NCBI GenBank assembly: GCA_025934735.1
Contig: JAICWP010000007.1
Coordinates: 1 to 64,000 of the forward strand
Origin: Terriglobales bacterium
GTDB taxonomy: Bacteria; Acidobacteriota; Terriglobia; Terriglobales; Acidobacteriaceae
Length of the DNA: 64,000 nucleotides
Direction of reading: 5' to 3'
Within the stretch, counting starts at the first letter, position 1. Every line of letters begins with the position of its first letter. The position numbers and the translations under genes are program-made. Shown piece after piece: positions 10,701-18,944 of this stretch. The notes beneath the pieces are model-generated. The model was not told where the DNA came from and searched no databases. It saw nothing but the letters and a program-made list of their open reading frames with translations.

Positions 10701-10791
10701 TACCGGCGAAGTGTTTCCCGCCAATGGCCGCACTTTGCCCTGCCGCGACCTGTTCGCTCACTTCCCCGTTGCCCTGCTCGCCGCATACTAG
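7768..10791 (+). CDS. treY: Malto-oligosyltrehalose synthase
   Basis: This 1007-residue GH13 enzyme converts the reducing end of malto-oligosaccharides to an alpha,alpha-1,1 linkage, the first step of the TreY/TreZ route to trehalose. Family hallmarks are STYRLQF near the N-terminus, the ITHCYASPL and GSAHGYDITDHNTLNPE segments, and LDSVPNHMG. The catalytic positions appear as Asp362 (GLRIDHPDG), Glu425 (VVEKILEPGE) and Asp670 (SSHDTKRSED). The length is at the long end for the family. No treZ lies in the window; malQ converges from the right with only 23 bases between stops. Cytoplasmic, probably osmotic or desiccation protection from glycogen. Confidence 0.95.
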   Translation: MRTNFAALMAESVGLAECLDRMAARKHADRPVSTYRLQFSGEFRFVDARALVPYLRALGITHCYASPLLKARTGSAHGYDITDHNTLNPEIGTEEEFQALVSELHANGMALILDSVPNHMGVGHGDNPWWQDVLQNGRSSAYADYFDIDWEPLKPELRNKVLFPVLGGPYGVELERGHLRLKFDGSFVVQYYDKLVPVDPQTIPLIFEPLGDLRVQAVELPETDRAELENVLFALRQLPPNWSTDPQPVSRRRAEAPALLQQLQQLADHSPAIRALIDQALAATNGEPGLPRSFDSLHRLLDAQAYRLAHWLVSGEEINYRRFFDVNDLVGLCMENPRVFAATHQLLRRLLAQGSVAGLRIDHPDGLLNPAQYFVRLQMLYAASQCCGPEPRGAVAENGIEEEVQTIFGQHEWMLRQVPFYVVVEKILEPGEHLPPWPVDGTVGYGFANLLNGVLIDSRNRRSFTRLYERFIGGPVDPDTVIYEAKSLVMNTALASEVAVLTHLLDEISSADRHARDFTVKSLATAIRETIACLPVYRTYVDERGNVIERDRAYIDTAIARAKRRNEAMPAPIFDFLRNILLLQGSAPEGDGEQYRKWLYFVLKFQQLSGPVMAKGLEDTACYVYNRLASVNEVGGSPKGFGVPVEEFHRGNLERAENWPHAMLLTSSHDTKRSEDVRARLNVLTEMPRDWSAAVMRWRRINQPKKVSISDGRIVPDANEEYLLYQALVGAWPFAAAERDEFTARVQRYMNKAVHEAKVNLSWVNDNPEYSAALKLFIARILAPDFAGRRNPFPQRVEEFIRTVAYFGAVNSLAQVLLKIACPGIPDFYQGNELWEFRLVDPDNRHPVDFDRRRQVLQELLRQANHSHRLELCSNLLANYQDGQIKMWVTLQALNFRREHTDLFRAGSYIGLTAGNEKEEHLLAFARNYEDQMALVAVPRLSYTLMRGRLQPPLGDAWGNAVLQLPAEMMGTRLLNIFTGEVFPANGRTLPCRDLFAHFPVALLAAY

Positions 10792-10814
10792 CCCGCGGCC
10801 TGTTAAGAGAAGGT

Positions 10815-12353
10815 TTACGCCGAGAACTGCTCTTGCATGATTTGCCCCGCCGTCTTTGCCGGCACCACCCGGTCCGTCACTTCCGCCAGCGCCGCCAGCG
10901 CATGGGCCAACTCCTTCTTCAGCGAGCCGGGCTGGTAGCGCCAGCTCCAATTTCCTTGGCTCTGGCTGGGCGTATTCATGCGGGCTTCGCTGCCCAGCCC
11001 AAGAACATCCTGCATTGGGATGACGCAAAGGTCGGCCACCGAGGACTGGGCCGCGCGCACGAAGGCCCAGTGCACCCCGCGCTCATCCAGCGGGCCCAGG
11101 TAGATCTGGGCCTGGGACCGCTCAAAATCGTTAGCGCCAGAATTCCACCAACCCACGGTGGTGTCATTGTCATGGGTCCCCGTATAGACAACGGTATTTG
11201 CCTCGAAACGGTGCGGCAGGTAAATGTGTGCCCCCGGATTTCCAAAGCCGAACTGCAGCACCCGCATGCCGGGAATCTGCAGCCGCTCACGCAGGGCATG
11301 CACCTCGGGTGTGATCATGCCCAGGTCCTCGGCAATGAACGGCAGGCTGCCCAAAACCTGCCGCACGCGGTTAAAGAGATCGTCCTTGGGTCCATCTACC
11401 CAGCGGCCGTGCACGGCGGTGGGCTCGTGCGCGGGAATTTCCCAGCACTGCTCGAATCCGCGAAAGTGATCAATGCGCAGCAGGTCGCACATGTGCATGG
11501 CCCAGCCCAGTCGCTGCAGCCACCAGTCGTACCCATGTGCCTTGAGCGCGTCCCAGCGGTAAAGGGGATTGCCCCAGCGCTGCCCGGTCTCGCTGAAGGC
11601 GTCTGGCGGCACGCCCGAAACCACCTCGGGCTCGAGCTCCTGATTCAGGCGAAATATTTCAGGATGCGCCCAGACGTCGGCGCTGTCGTAATTCACGAAG
11701 ATGGCGATGTCGCCGATGATGCGAATGGAACGCGCCGCGCAGTACTGGCGTAGCGCATTCCACTGCTCGAAGAAGGCGAACTGCAGCACCCGCCCGATTT
11801 GCAGTTCATTGGCCAGTTCGCCCCGAGCATGGTCCAGCGCAGCCGGCTGCCGGTGCGCCAGCTCCCGCGGCCACTCATTCCACGCCTTCCGGTAGCGCTG
11901 CCGCAGGGACTCAAACAACACCCATCCTTCCACCCACCAGGAGTTCTCTGTGCAGAAGTGATCGAAACGGGAGCGATCATGGGCGCTGGCCTGGCGGAGA
12001 AAAGTTTGGGCCGCTTCGATGAGCAGCGGCAGCTTGGCCGCTGACACCTCTTCGTAATTTACCCGGCCTGCCTGCCCCGGCACATGGGAGAGGCGGCTGC
12101 GCTCAATCCACCCGCGCTCGGCCAGGCGCTCCAGGCTGATCTGCAGTGGGCTTCCGGCGAACGCCGACAGCGAAGAATAGGGCGAATTGCCATAGCCGGC
12201 GGGAGCCAGCGGCAGAATTTGCCAGAGACCTTGCCGCGCCGCTGCCAGGAAATCCACGAACTCGTAAGCAGCGGGGCCGAAATCGCCGATACCGCCCAGC
12301 GACGGCAGCGACGTGGGATGCAGCAGGATCCCGGTGGATCGTGGAAAGGCCAT
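10815..12353 (-). CDS. malQ: 4-alpha-glucanotransferase (amylomaltase, GH77)
   Basis: This 512-residue cytoplasmic enzyme transfers maltosyl and longer units between alpha-1,4-glucans. It matches the family over its full length, beginning RSTGILLHPTSLPS and GIGDFG, with PYSSLSAFAGSPL. Catalytic segments are LLRIDHFRGFEQCWEIP (nucleophile Asp), FIAEDLG (acid/base Glu) and YTGTHDNDT. It lies 57 bases downstream of the PpiD-like foldase gene on the same strand and converges with treY, so glucan handling genes are paired here although transcribed toward each other. Confidence 0.95.
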   Translation of the reverse strand: MAFPRSTGILLHPTSLPSLGGIGDFGPAAYEFVDFLAAARQGLWQILPLAPAGYGNSPYSSLSAFAGSPLQISLERLAERGWIERSRLSHVPGQAGRVNYEEVSAAKLPLLIEAAQTFLRQASAHDRSRFDHFCTENSWWVEGWVLFESLRQRYRKAWNEWPRELAHRQPAALDHARGELANELQIGRVLQFAFFEQWNALRQYCAARSIRIIGDIAIFVNYDSADVWAHPEIFRLNQELEPEVVSGVPPDAFSETGQRWGNPLYRWDALKAHGYDWWLQRLGWAMHMCDLLRIDHFRGFEQCWEIPAHEPTAVHGRWVDGPKDDLFNRVRQVLGSLPFIAEDLGMITPEVHALRERLQIPGMRVLQFGFGNPGAHIYLPHRFEANTVVYTGTHDNDTTVGWWNSGANDFERSQAQIYLGPLDERGVHWAFVRAAQSSVADLCVIPMQDVLGLGSEARMNTPSQSQGNWSWRYQPGSLKKELAHALAALAEVTDRVVPAKTAGQIMQEQFSA

Positions 12354-12410
12354 GGTCTGGCTAGAGAAAGCTATCTCTGTTGAACTGTTGAACCGGCTGT
12401 GGACAGGCGC

Positions 12411-14393
12411 TCAACTCGCTTCATTATGCGGAGTAGTCAGCTGCTTAAGCACCTGCTGGTTAATCTGGATCTTGCCGCTTTTTTGCAACTGCTCCCGCAG
12501 GTTGGCGATGAACAGCTCCAGCATCTGGTCGCGCTTCTGCTGCACCACCTGCTCGCGGATTTGGTCCTTTTGCTTCTGGAAATCAGCCGCCGAAGGTTCC
12601 TGCCGGTCCAGCACTGAAAGCACCGCGCCATCGGTGCCATTGTCAATGGGCCCGCTGATCTCGCCGGGTTTCATGGTGAACGCCACGCTAGCCGAGCCAG
12701 ACATAGCACCCACGTCCGGCACCTGGTCCTTGCGCGTTACCAGCTCGCTGGTCTTTAAGGTTGCACCCGCTTCCTTGGCTGCCTTCTTCAGATCGTGCAT
12801 GGCGCGGGCCCGGTCAGAGAGCTCCTGCGTCTTTTGCGCCAGCATGGATGTGGCCTGCTGGTTCACAAACTCGGACTCCACCCTGGCGCGAATCTGCTCG
12901 AACGTCGGCGTCTGCGGCGGCTGTACCCCCGTCACCCGGTACACCACGTATCCCTGGCGCAGGTTGGTCAAATCCGGCGGCTGGTTCTGCGAGGCGCTGA
13001 ACACGGCGTCCATAAACTCCGGAGCCTGGCCCATCCCTGGCAATGCATCACTTCGGCCCACGAAGTCGGTGTTTGTGAGCTGCAGATTGTTCTCCGCCGC
13101 CGCCTTGGCCATCCCCTGGCTGCGCGCTTGGGATTCCACCTTCTCCGCCTGGTTCTGCGCCGCCTGGGCCGCCTTGTCCTGGGCGATTAGGGGCGTGATC
13201 TGCGCCGCTACCTCGCTCAGCGGCTTCAAGTGCGCTTCCTGCTTGTTGTCCACACGTATGATGTGAAATCCGTAGCTGCTCTGCACAATCCCGCTGGTAG
13301 AACCCTTGGGAAGCGAGAAAGCGACCTTCTCGAACTCCGGCACCGTCTGCCCGCGCTGAATCCAGCCCAACGATCCGCCATTTTTGGCGCTGGCCGTATC
13401 CTGCGAGTCTTTTTCCGCCAGCTTGGCGAAGTCCGCCCCGGCATGCAGCTGCTTCAGAATGTCTTCCGCTTTTTGCTTGGCGGCGTCCATGGCTTTTGGA
13501 TCCACCTTGCCGTCCGGCCCAGGCGGCGGAGTCTTGATCAGAATATGGCGCACTTCCACCTGCTCCGGCACGCGGTACTCATCCTGGTGCTCGTTGTAAT
13601 AGCGCTGCAAATCGTCGGGGGTGACCTGGACCTGGCTCGCCAGTTTGCTGGTATCAACCAAGATGTAGCTGACCTTGCGCTTCTCCGGAATGGAGTTCAC
13701 GTAAGTCTGCTTGTTCCTGTCGTAAAAAGCCTTCAGCTCCGCCTCGGTCGGATGAATTTGTTTCTTCAGCTGGTCAACGGTGAGCACCGCGTATTCGAAC
13801 TTTACTTTGGTGTTGTCTTTCGTGAACTGCTGCTCCAGTTCGCTGGGCGAAGCCACCACCGAGCCAGTCACCATGTCCATCAGCTTGCGGCGCAGCAAGT
13901 CGTCTTTCACCGCCTGTTCGAACTGCGGCACGCTCATACTGAATTGCGAAACGAAATCCTCATAGGCCTGCTCGCCAATGAAGGTGCCGTTCGGAAACAG
14001 CGAGGGGCCCATGGGGCCATGCTGCAGTTCGTCCTGCAACTCGGGATTACTCACACTCAGCCCGACGCGCTGGGCCTCCACCAGCATGGCATGTTCGGTA
14101 ATCAGGTTGTCCGCCGCGCGCTGCACCAGGAAGGGCATCAGGGCCTGCGGCAGGCCCCGGGGAAACTGCTGTCGCCCCATATTGCGGGCTTGCTGCTGGA
14201 CCTCGGAAACACTGATTTCCTGGCTCCCAACTTTGGCCACTACGTTCTGCCCCAGATCGTTCTGGAAGCCAAAGGCGTCTCCCAGAATGCCGCCAGGGAC
14301 CAGCACGATCACCATGGCAGCGCAGATCACCACCAGGAGACCGCCCAAAACAACTTTCTTGATAGGACCGGGGGTTTGCAGAAAGCGAATCAT
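12411..14393 (-). CDS. Membrane-anchored peptidyl-prolyl isomerase (SurA/PpiD type)
   Basis: This 660-residue protein has a single membrane anchor at about residues 12-35 (KKVVLGGLLVVICAAMVIVL), so the bulk is periplasmic. A SurA/PpiD N-terminal chaperone region follows (QQQARNMGRQQFPRGLPQAL). A parvulin-type rotamase domain sits at about 285-385, with VRHILIKTPP, NGGSLGWIQRGQTVPEF and GIVQSSYGFHIIRVD. A second, degenerate PPIase-like region follows in the C-terminal half, as in PpiD. It assists folding of exported proteins. It is the first gene of a possible two-gene unit with malQ and is divergent from the GH2 gene. Confidence 0.9.
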   Translation of the reverse strand: MIRFLQTPGPIKKVVLGGLLVVICAAMVIVLVPGGILGDAFGFQNDLGQNVVAKVGSQEISVSEVQQQARNMGRQQFPRGLPQALMPFLVQRAADNLITEHAMLVEAQRVGLSVSNPELQDELQHGPMGPSLFPNGTFIGEQAYEDFVSQFSMSVPQFEQAVKDDLLRRKLMDMVTGSVVASPSELEQQFTKDNTKVKFEYAVLTVDQLKKQIHPTEAELKAFYDRNKQTYVNSIPEKRKVSYILVDTSKLASQVQVTPDDLQRYYNEHQDEYRVPEQVEVRHILIKTPPPGPDGKVDPKAMDAAKQKAEDILKQLHAGADFAKLAEKDSQDTASAKNGGSLGWIQRGQTVPEFEKVAFSLPKGSTSGIVQSSYGFHIIRVDNKQEAHLKPLSEVAAQITPLIAQDKAAQAAQNQAEKVESQARSQGMAKAAAENNLQLTNTDFVGRSDALPGMGQAPEFMDAVFSASQNQPPDLTNLRQGYVVYRVTGVQPPQTPTFEQIRARVESEFVNQQATSMLAQKTQELSDRARAMHDLKKAAKEAGATLKTSELVTRKDQVPDVGAMSGSASVAFTMKPGEISGPIDNGTDGAVLSVLDRQEPSAADFQKQKDQIREQVVQQKRDQMLELFIANLREQLQKSGKIQINQQVLKQLTTPHNEAS

Positions 14394-14507
14394 TTGTCTT
14401 TTAGTTACTCCAGGCTAGTTAGCAGGAAACTTAATTATAAACGACCTCTCGGCCATTCTCCCTGGCTTCGGTCTGCACGCGCGCGGCGTCAGCGCATGCC
14501 GCCCCAG

Positions 14508-14536
14508 TTGAGCAAGTTGACATCAAGGCCCATAAT
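14508..14536 (+). promoter_or_regulatory. Sigma70-type promoter for the GH2 gene
   Basis: TTGAGC at 14508-14513 and CATAAT at 14531-14536 are separated by 17 bases, matching 4/6 and 5/6 of the housekeeping consensus. The predicted transcription start near 14543 leaves a short leader containing the GGAGG ribosome site of the GTG start at 14574. Confidence 0.5.
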
Positions 14537-14573
14537 AGAAGGTCCGCAAGTACTTCATTTCCGGAGGCCGTCA

Positions 14574-17225
14574 GTGAGCCAAGCTGTGTCCGCCCGGTTA
14601 CTACTGATTTCGTTCTCTTTCAGCTTATTGCTTTCCGCCGCTTCTGCCGCCGGCCAGCAGGCCAGGCTGCCGATTACCCAAGACTGGGCCATCCAATCCT
14701 CGGCCCAGGTAACCGATACCGGCCAGAGCCTCTCTCAACCGGGCCACGCCACCCCGGGCTGGTACACCACCACCGTGCCCACCACCGTCCTTGCCACTTT
14801 GGTCCGGCATAACGTTTACCCGAACCCGGACTTCGGCATGAACCTGCGCCAAATTCCCGGGACCACCTATCCCATCGGGGAAAATTTCTCCAATATTCCC
14901 ATGCCGCCGGGCAGTCCTTTCGCGGTGCCCTGGTGGTATCGCACCGAGTTCGAGGTGCCTGCCGCCTACAAGGGCAAGCAACTGTGGCTGAATTTCGAGG
15001 GCATTAATTATCGCGCCAACATCTGGCTGAATGGCAAGCAGATCGCCAGCGACAAGGATGTGGCCGGCACCTGGCGCTCCTATGAGTTCAACGTCACCGA
15101 CGCTGTCCAGCCTGGACAGAAAAACGCCTTGGCGGTAGAGGTCTTCGCGCCTCTTCCCACCGACTTGGCGGTCACTTTTGTGGACTGGAACCCCATGCCC
15201 CCGGATAAGGACATGGGCTTGTGGCGTGGTGTTTACCTGGCCACCAGCGGCCCGGTCGAGGTTCGCCATCCTCACGTCATCACCGACGTGGATACCCCTT
15301 CGCTTGCCAGCGCGCACCTCACGGTGACGGTCGAACTGCACAACGCCACCAACCAACCGGTTAAAGGAACGCTAAAGGGCACAATCGGCAGCATTGATTT
15401 CTCGCAGCCGGTCGAACTGGCGGCGAGCGAGACCAAGGAGGTGGAGTTCACGCCTCAGCAATCCTCCCAACTCAATTTTTCCAACCCCAAATTGTGGTGG
15501 CCCTGGCAGATGGGCGCGCAGAACCTCTATGACCTGCACCTCGAATTCGACACCGATGGCGGCGTTTCCGACCAGCAGGACACCAAATTCGGCATCCGCC
15601 AAGTCACCTCGGAAATGAATCCCAATGGCTACCGCGTGTTCAGCATCAACGGCAAACGCATCGTGATTCGCGGCGGCGGCTGGTCGCCCGATATGATGCT
15701 GCGCCAGAACCCTCAGCGCCTGGAAGACGAGATCCGCCTCACCCGCGACATGGGCCTGAACACCATTCGACTGGAAGGCAAACTGGAAACCGACCACTTC
15801 TTTGACTTGGCCGACCGCTACGGCATCCTCATCATGGCCGGGTGGTGCTGCTGTGATGCCTGGGAAAAGTGGCCCCACTGGCCGCCGCAGAACTTCGATA
15901 TCTCCCAGGAATCCCTCCGCGACCAGATTCGCCGCTTGCGCAATCACCCCAGCCTCTTCGTCTGGCTGGATGGCAGCGACAACCCGCCTCCGCCGGACGT
16001 GGAGCAGAACTATCTCAACGTGCTCAAAGCCTGCCGCTGGCAGAACCCGGTGGTCTCTTCCGCCACCGCTAAGCCCACCTCGGTCACCGGCAATAGCGGC
16101 GTCAAGATGACTGGGCCCTATGAATACGTTGCTCCCTCGTATTGGGAGAAGGACAAGACCCGCGGCGGCGCCTATGGCTTTAACACCGAAACCAGCCCCG
16201 GCCCTGCCATTCCAGTCCAGGAGAGCCTGGAGAAATTCATTCCTAAAGAGAAGCTCTGGCCGATCAGCGAGGCCTGGGACTACCACGCCGGCGGCGGCGC
16301 TTTTAAGAATGTGAAGGTCTATAGCGACGCTTTGAACGCCCGCTACGGTACTGCGTCCGACCTGCAGGACTACGACCGAAAAGCGCAGCTGATGAACTAT
16401 GAAGGCATTCGTGCCATGTTCGAAGCCTACAGCCGCGACAAGTACAACTCCACCGGGGTGATTCAGTGGATGCTGAACAACGCCTGGCCCTCGGTCATCT
16501 GGCACCTGTTTGACTACTACCTGCAGCCGGGCGGCGGCTATTTCGGCGCCAAGAAGGCCACCGAACTGTTGCATGCCCAGTACAACTACGACGACCACTC
16601 CATCTCGCTCGTCAGCAGCCAGTACACGCCTGCTAACGGGCTGAAGGTCGCGGCCACGGTTTACAACCTGGACATGGCCCAGAAATTTGCAAAGCAGGTG
16701 ACCGTGGATGCCGGCCCGGACAGCAGCCAGAAGCTGTTCGCGCTTCCCAACATTGACGGCTTGACGCCCACCTACTTCCTGCGCCTGACCGTGGACGACG
16801 CCGGGGGCAAGCGCCTCAGCACCAACACCTATTGGCTCTCCACCAAGCCCGAAAAGCTGGATTGGGAGAAGTCCACCTGGTATTACACGCCTACCGCAGA
16901 CTTCGCCGACTACACGGCCCTCAAGCAACTGCCAACCGTGAAGCTGAAGCTCTCCAGCCGCACCGGCCAGGAAGGCGGAAATGACGTGACCCACGTCACG
17001 ATTTCTAATCCCGGCAAGGCGCTGGCCTTCTTCGTCCGGCTGAAGCTGGCCAAGGGCAAAGGCGGGCAGGAGGTCTTGCCGGTGATTTACCAGGACAACT
17101 ACTTCTCACTGCTGCCGGGTGAGAAACGCGACTTAGCCATCAGCTACCGGAGCAGCGATCTGGGCGGTGCCAGGCCGGTGGTGGAGGTCAGCGGCTGGAA
17201 CATCGCGCCGGCCACGGCAGAATGA
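14574..17225 (+). CDS. Secreted GH2 glycosidase, exo-beta-D-glucosaminidase-like
   Basis: The start is a GTG at 14574 with GGAGG six bases upstream, although the open frame extends about 1.3 kb further 5'; the product has 883 residues. A signal peptide covers about 1-28. The order sugar-binding domain (WWYRTEFEVP, WLNGKQI), Ig-like domain and TIM barrel is that of GH2. The pattern WLDGSD with Asp469 as acid/base and GFNTETSPGP with Glu539 as nucleophile resembles exo-beta-glucosaminidases (CsxA group), where the acid is a GSD Asp rather than the NE Glu of beta-galactosidases. It would release glucosamine from chitosan oligomers in the periplasm. Beta-mannosidase-like activity is the main alternative. 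It neighbours an APC permease and a ChbG-like deacetylase. Confidence 0.85.
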   Translation: MSQAVSARLLLISFSFSLLLSAASAAGQQARLPITQDWAIQSSAQVTDTGQSLSQPGHATPGWYTTTVPTTVLATLVRHNVYPNPDFGMNLRQIPGTTYPIGENFSNIPMPPGSPFAVPWWYRTEFEVPAAYKGKQLWLNFEGINYRANIWLNGKQIASDKDVAGTWRSYEFNVTDAVQPGQKNALAVEVFAPLPTDLAVTFVDWNPMPPDKDMGLWRGVYLATSGPVEVRHPHVITDVDTPSLASAHLTVTVELHNATNQPVKGTLKGTIGSIDFSQPVELAASETKEVEFTPQQSSQLNFSNPKLWWPWQMGAQNLYDLHLEFDTDGGVSDQQDTKFGIRQVTSEMNPNGYRVFSINGKRIVIRGGGWSPDMMLRQNPQRLEDEIRLTRDMGLNTIRLEGKLETDHFFDLADRYGILIMAGWCCCDAWEKWPHWPPQNFDISQESLRDQIRRLRNHPSLFVWLDGSDNPPPPDVEQNYLNVLKACRWQNPVVSSATAKPTSVTGNSGVKMTGPYEYVAPSYWEKDKTRGGAYGFNTETSPGPAIPVQESLEKFIPKEKLWPISEAWDYHAGGGAFKNVKVYSDALNARYGTASDLQDYDRKAQLMNYEGIRAMFEAYSRDKYNSTGVIQWMLNNAWPSVIWHLFDYYLQPGGGYFGAKKATELLHAQYNYDDHSISLVSSQYTPANGLKVAATVYNLDMAQKFAKQVTVDAGPDSSQKLFALPNIDGLTPTYFLRLTVDDAGGKRLSTNTYWLSTKPEKLDWEKSTWYYTPTADFADYTALKQLPTVKLKLSSRTGQEGGNDVTHVTISNPGKALAFFVRLKLAKGKGGQEVLPVIYQDNYFSLLPGEKRDLAISYRSSDLGGARPVVEVSGWNIAPATAE

Positions 17226-17408
17226 CTTGTCACCACGGAGACACAGAGACACAGAGACACAGAGAAAATCGATTGCAGATTGTTAAGTCAAAAATGACGA
17301 CCCAAGTCCGCGGTTCAGAAATCGTCAATCGACAATGCCGATCTTCAATTTCCTTTCTCGGTGCTCTCTGTGTCCTCTGTGGTGAGTTTTGATCGTCTTT
17401 GGCGGCTT
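17226..17408. repeat. Intergenic inverted repeat between convergent genes
   Basis: CACCACGGAGACACAGAGAC and two further ACACAG units at 17231-17256 are mirrored by CTCTGTGTCCTCTGTGGTGA at 17367-17386. Inside lies a second weaker pair built on AATCGATTGC and GTCAATCGACAATGCC. It is non-coding, sits between convergent stops and resembles other gaps in this window, so I read it as a dispersed repeat that may also fold as a terminator. Confidence 0.6.
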
Positions 17409-18794
17409 TTACTCGTCCGCGGGGATATCGAAATTCACCAACTCGCCTTTGAATCCTTTGGTCTTCCAGACCCCGTAGGCAATGCCCAGGCCCATCCAGA
17501 TACTGCCCGCAATCTTGGCGGGCGTGCTCAGGTTCAGCCAGAGCAGCAGGCAGACAAAGAATCCAATTGCCGGCGGAATCAGATTAGTCAGCTTTTTCTC
17601 CGGGTTGCGCAGGTAATAGCGCACGAAGGCCGCCGCGTTCACACCCATGAAGGCAATGAGCGCGCCGAAATTCAGCATCTCCGCTCCCAAGCCGTAGCCC
17701 GTATTCTGGCTGCCGGCCATGACGGGTAGCAGAAATGCCCCGGCCAGCGCCAACCCACCCACAAACAGCACGTTGTTGCGGGGAATGTGCCGCCGCGGAT
17801 CAATGGCGCCAAAGAACGACTTCGGCAGCGCGTTGCTGCGCCCCATACCGTAGAGCAGGCGCGCCGCGCCCAGTTGCGCTCCCATGCCGGAGCCGAAATT
17901 GGCCACCAGCAGCGTGACTCCCACAATCACCAGCAGCGGCTTCCAGGCCACGGCCGCCACATAAACGTATGCGGTATCCACGTTGGGATAGGGCCGGGCG
18001 ATGGGCCACAACAACTGCGCGACGTAGACTTCGGCCGCCGAGAGCAGACCAATCACAACGCAGGTCAGCACCGTCGCCAACAGAATGTTCCGCCGCGGGT
18101 TCTCCGCCTCCTCCGACAGGGTTGAAATGCCGTCGAAGCCAATATAAGTCAGCACCGCAATGGACGTCCCCCCCAGCACCGCCTTGGTGGACCAAGTAGC
18201 CGGATCATAGAACGGGTTGGTGAAATAACCGGCGCCGTGGGGCGCGCCAAAGATATAACGCGCCGCAGCGACGAAGATCATCGCAATCACGATTCCCATA
18301 CCAAGCGCCAGGCCGGCGTTCACCCGCGCCGAAGTCTTGATGCCCCGCATATTGATAAACGTGAACAGGAACGCGAAGAAGATCGCCCAGATCCAATACG
18401 GCACGCCTGGCGCGAAGGTTACCGCCTGCTGGCTGCACCATATGACGCAAATCATGGGATTGAGCATGTAGTCCATGACCATGCTCCAGCCGGTCACGTA
18501 TCCCAGCCCTGCATTGATCTCCTGTCCTACGTAGGTGAAGGCGGAGCCGGCGCTGGGATAAACCCGCGCCATGCGTCCATAGCTGATGGCGGTGAACAGC
18601 ATGGCCACCATGGCGATCAGGATGGTGGTAACCACGTGCCCGCGGGCGCGCGTGCTCAACACGCCATACACGGACATGGGCGCCACCGGCTGAATCACAA
18701 TGATGCCGTAAAGAATCAGGTCCCAGAGAGTAAGAGCGCGGCGCAGCTTGGGGCCGGTGGTTTGCGCCCCGGCGGTGCTGGATGGAGTTGACAT
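17409..18794 (-). CDS. APC-superfamily amino acid / amine permease
   Basis: This 461-residue inner-membrane protein has about 12 hydrophobic segments. Its start is LTLWDLILYGIIVIQPVAPMSVYG, followed by AISYGRMARVYPSAGSAFTYVGQ and later TYIGFDGISTLSEEAENPRRN, all typical of amino acid/polyamine/organocation permeases, energised by ion gradient or exchange. The substrate is not identifiable. I prefer the ATG at 18794, which has GAGG a few bases upstream, over a GTG at 18830. It is divergent from the ChbG-like gene by about 150 bases. Confidence 0.88.
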   Translation of the reverse strand: MSTPSSTAGAQTTGPKLRRALTLWDLILYGIIVIQPVAPMSVYGVLSTRARGHVVTTILIAMVAMLFTAISYGRMARVYPSAGSAFTYVGQEINAGLGYVTGWSMVMDYMLNPMICVIWCSQQAVTFAPGVPYWIWAIFFAFLFTFINMRGIKTSARVNAGLALGMGIVIAMIFVAAARYIFGAPHGAGYFTNPFYDPATWSTKAVLGGTSIAVLTYIGFDGISTLSEEAENPRRNILLATVLTCVVIGLLSAAEVYVAQLLWPIARPYPNVDTAYVYVAAVAWKPLLVIVGVTLLVANFGSGMGAQLGAARLLYGMGRSNALPKSFFGAIDPRRHIPRNNVLFVGGLALAGAFLLPVMAGSQNTGYGLGAEMLNFGALIAFMGVNAAAFVRYYLRNPEKKLTNLIPPAIGFFVCLLLWLNLSTPAKIAGSIWMGLGIAYGVWKTKGFKGELVNFDIPADE

Positions 18795-18944
18795 GTGCCT
18801 CGATCCCGGCGTGCTGCCCGTTTCTAGCACTTGGGGAAATCAAACGCAAGCATTCGAAACATTTCGCGCTTTACAGCTGCCGCCCGGCGGCGGTAACATC
18901 CCGCCGCAAGCCTGATTCCCATTTTTCGCGCCGCAGGGAGGGCC

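Noticed and set aside
13230-14573. 5' extension of the GH2 open frame across the foldase gene
   Set aside because: It only reads antisense through the PpiD-like gene. The GTG at 14574 has a good ribosome site, a promoter upstream and a signal peptide directly after it.
15372-16994. Long antisense open frame (540 codons) inside the GH2 gene
   Set aside because: It lies opposite a clearly coding sequence, has no ribosome site or family resemblance, and is a GC-rich codon-bias shadow. The same applies to long antisense frames at 3630-4631, 5403-6377, 43465-44352 and others.
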